DNA of 31,905 bases from Desulfobacter curvatus DSM 3379 (GTDB taxonomy: Bacteria > Desulfobacterota > Desulfobacteria > Desulfobacterales > Desulfobacteraceae), in contig NZ_KB893094.1 of NCBI RefSeq assembly GCF_000373985.1, forward strand, positions 137 through 32,041, written 5' to 3'. Positions 31,744 through 31,905 of this stretch are shown piece after piece; position 1 is the stretch's first letter, and the number at the start of each line of letters is the position of its first letter. Made by a program: the position numbers and the translations under genes. The notes below the pieces were generated by a model. It saw only the letters and a list, made by a program, of their open reading frames with translations, was not told where the DNA came from and did no database searches.

Positions 31744-31879
31744 CAGTGCTGACGCATAAATAATAAAAGGTCGGCCGAAGTTGTTCCGCCCACTCCTTTT
31801 TGGGAAAATTCCGCCTTTCCTTCTTTCAGAAGGCATCGGAAAGGTAGTTCTTCCTACACAAACCATGGCCTGTACCGAA
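31744..31879 (+). repeat. Right copy of 136-bp terminal inverted repeat
   Basis: Exact reverse complement of 1-136. The inner edge is at 31744 (CAGTGCTGACGCATAAAT reads outward). The outer limit at 31879 is set only by the left end of the window, so 31880-31905 is probably more of the same element. A 61-codon minus-strand frame (31681-31866) crosses the edge and is not convincing. The stretch 31652-31743 between repeat C and this edge shows only a small palindrome, TTAATTT/AAATTAA at 31681-31704. Confidence 0.85.
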
Positions 31880-31905
31880 GATTTTCATTCCGTCCGGGCA
31901 TAGTT

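Noticed and set aside
31681..31866. 61-codon minus-strand frame across the right terminal repeat edge
   Set aside because: It crosses the repeat boundary, its left-copy counterpart diverges at the edge, and no domain is recognisable.
1..31905. Linear replicon or phage genome with terminal inverted repeats
   Set aside because: The content is chromosomal housekeeping and transport genes with no replication, packaging or telomere-resolution genes; contig breaks at a multicopy element explain the ends better.

Overview
The window most resembles a chromosomal contig from a Desulfobacterales-type sulfate-reducing bacterium (Desulfobacterota). This is inferred from gene content, not from a marker gene: a tungsten-type aldehyde:ferredoxin oxidoreductase, a DHH-CBS protein related to the N-terminal half of CBS-type tRNA nucleotidyltransferases, an HDOD-GAF-GGDEF-PilZ protein, sigma-54 regulation of nitrogen genes, a NifX-like/enhancer-binding-protein pair and a Ski2-like helicase. 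No rRNA, tRNA, CRISPR array or complete insertion sequence was seen. The two ends carry the same 136-bp sequence in inverted orientation, so the contig probably stops inside two copies of a dispersed element.

Layout. 1-3412 (+): a pstSCAB phosphate importer whose first gene starts 6 bp inside the left terminal repeat. 3425-4726 (-): DHH/DHHA1/CBS protein. 5090-7228 (+): aldehyde:ferredoxin oxidoreductase, meeting tail-to-tail an SLC12-type cation-chloride cotransporter homologue (7225-9468, -). 9712-12587 (+): a Csd4-like peptidoglycan carboxypeptidase, a membrane-anchored TPR protein and a YgjP-like metallopeptidase. A 74-bp hairpin separates these from the HDOD-GAF-degenerate GGDEF-PilZ protein and a TPR protein (12691-16282, -). 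16539-17645 (+): geranylgeranyl-reductase-family flavoprotein. 17885-19847 (+): sigma-54 promoter, glnK, amtB and a terminator. 19886-20192 (+): an alkyltransferase-like gene broken at a G9 tract. 20352-22247 (-): NifX-like protein behind its own sigma-54 promoter, then a PAS-AAA+-Fis sigma-54 activator. 22643-23026 (+): orphan flaG. 23171-31538 (-): amino-acid ABC transporter, Mth938-like protein, zinc-ribbon Nudix hydrolase, helicase, ridA and ettA, all on one strand.

Themes. Nutrient uptake (phosphate, ammonium, polar amino acids, probably chloride-coupled cations) and nitrogen-type sigma-54 control dominate. Two good -24/-12 promoters lie about 2.9 kb apart, with a sigma-54 activator gene beside one of them. 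The activator-NifX pair, with an inverted repeat about 110 bp from the NifX promoter, looks like a self-contained regulatory module.

The least explained signal is a family of three intergenic repeats of 96-98 bp (4780-4877, 30689-30784, 31554-31651). Each folds into an A/T-rich and a G/C-rich hairpin with compensatory base changes between copies. Two of them flank the amino-acid-binding-protein gene in opposite orientation. All functional calls rest on reading motifs and ORF context; no database search was possible.
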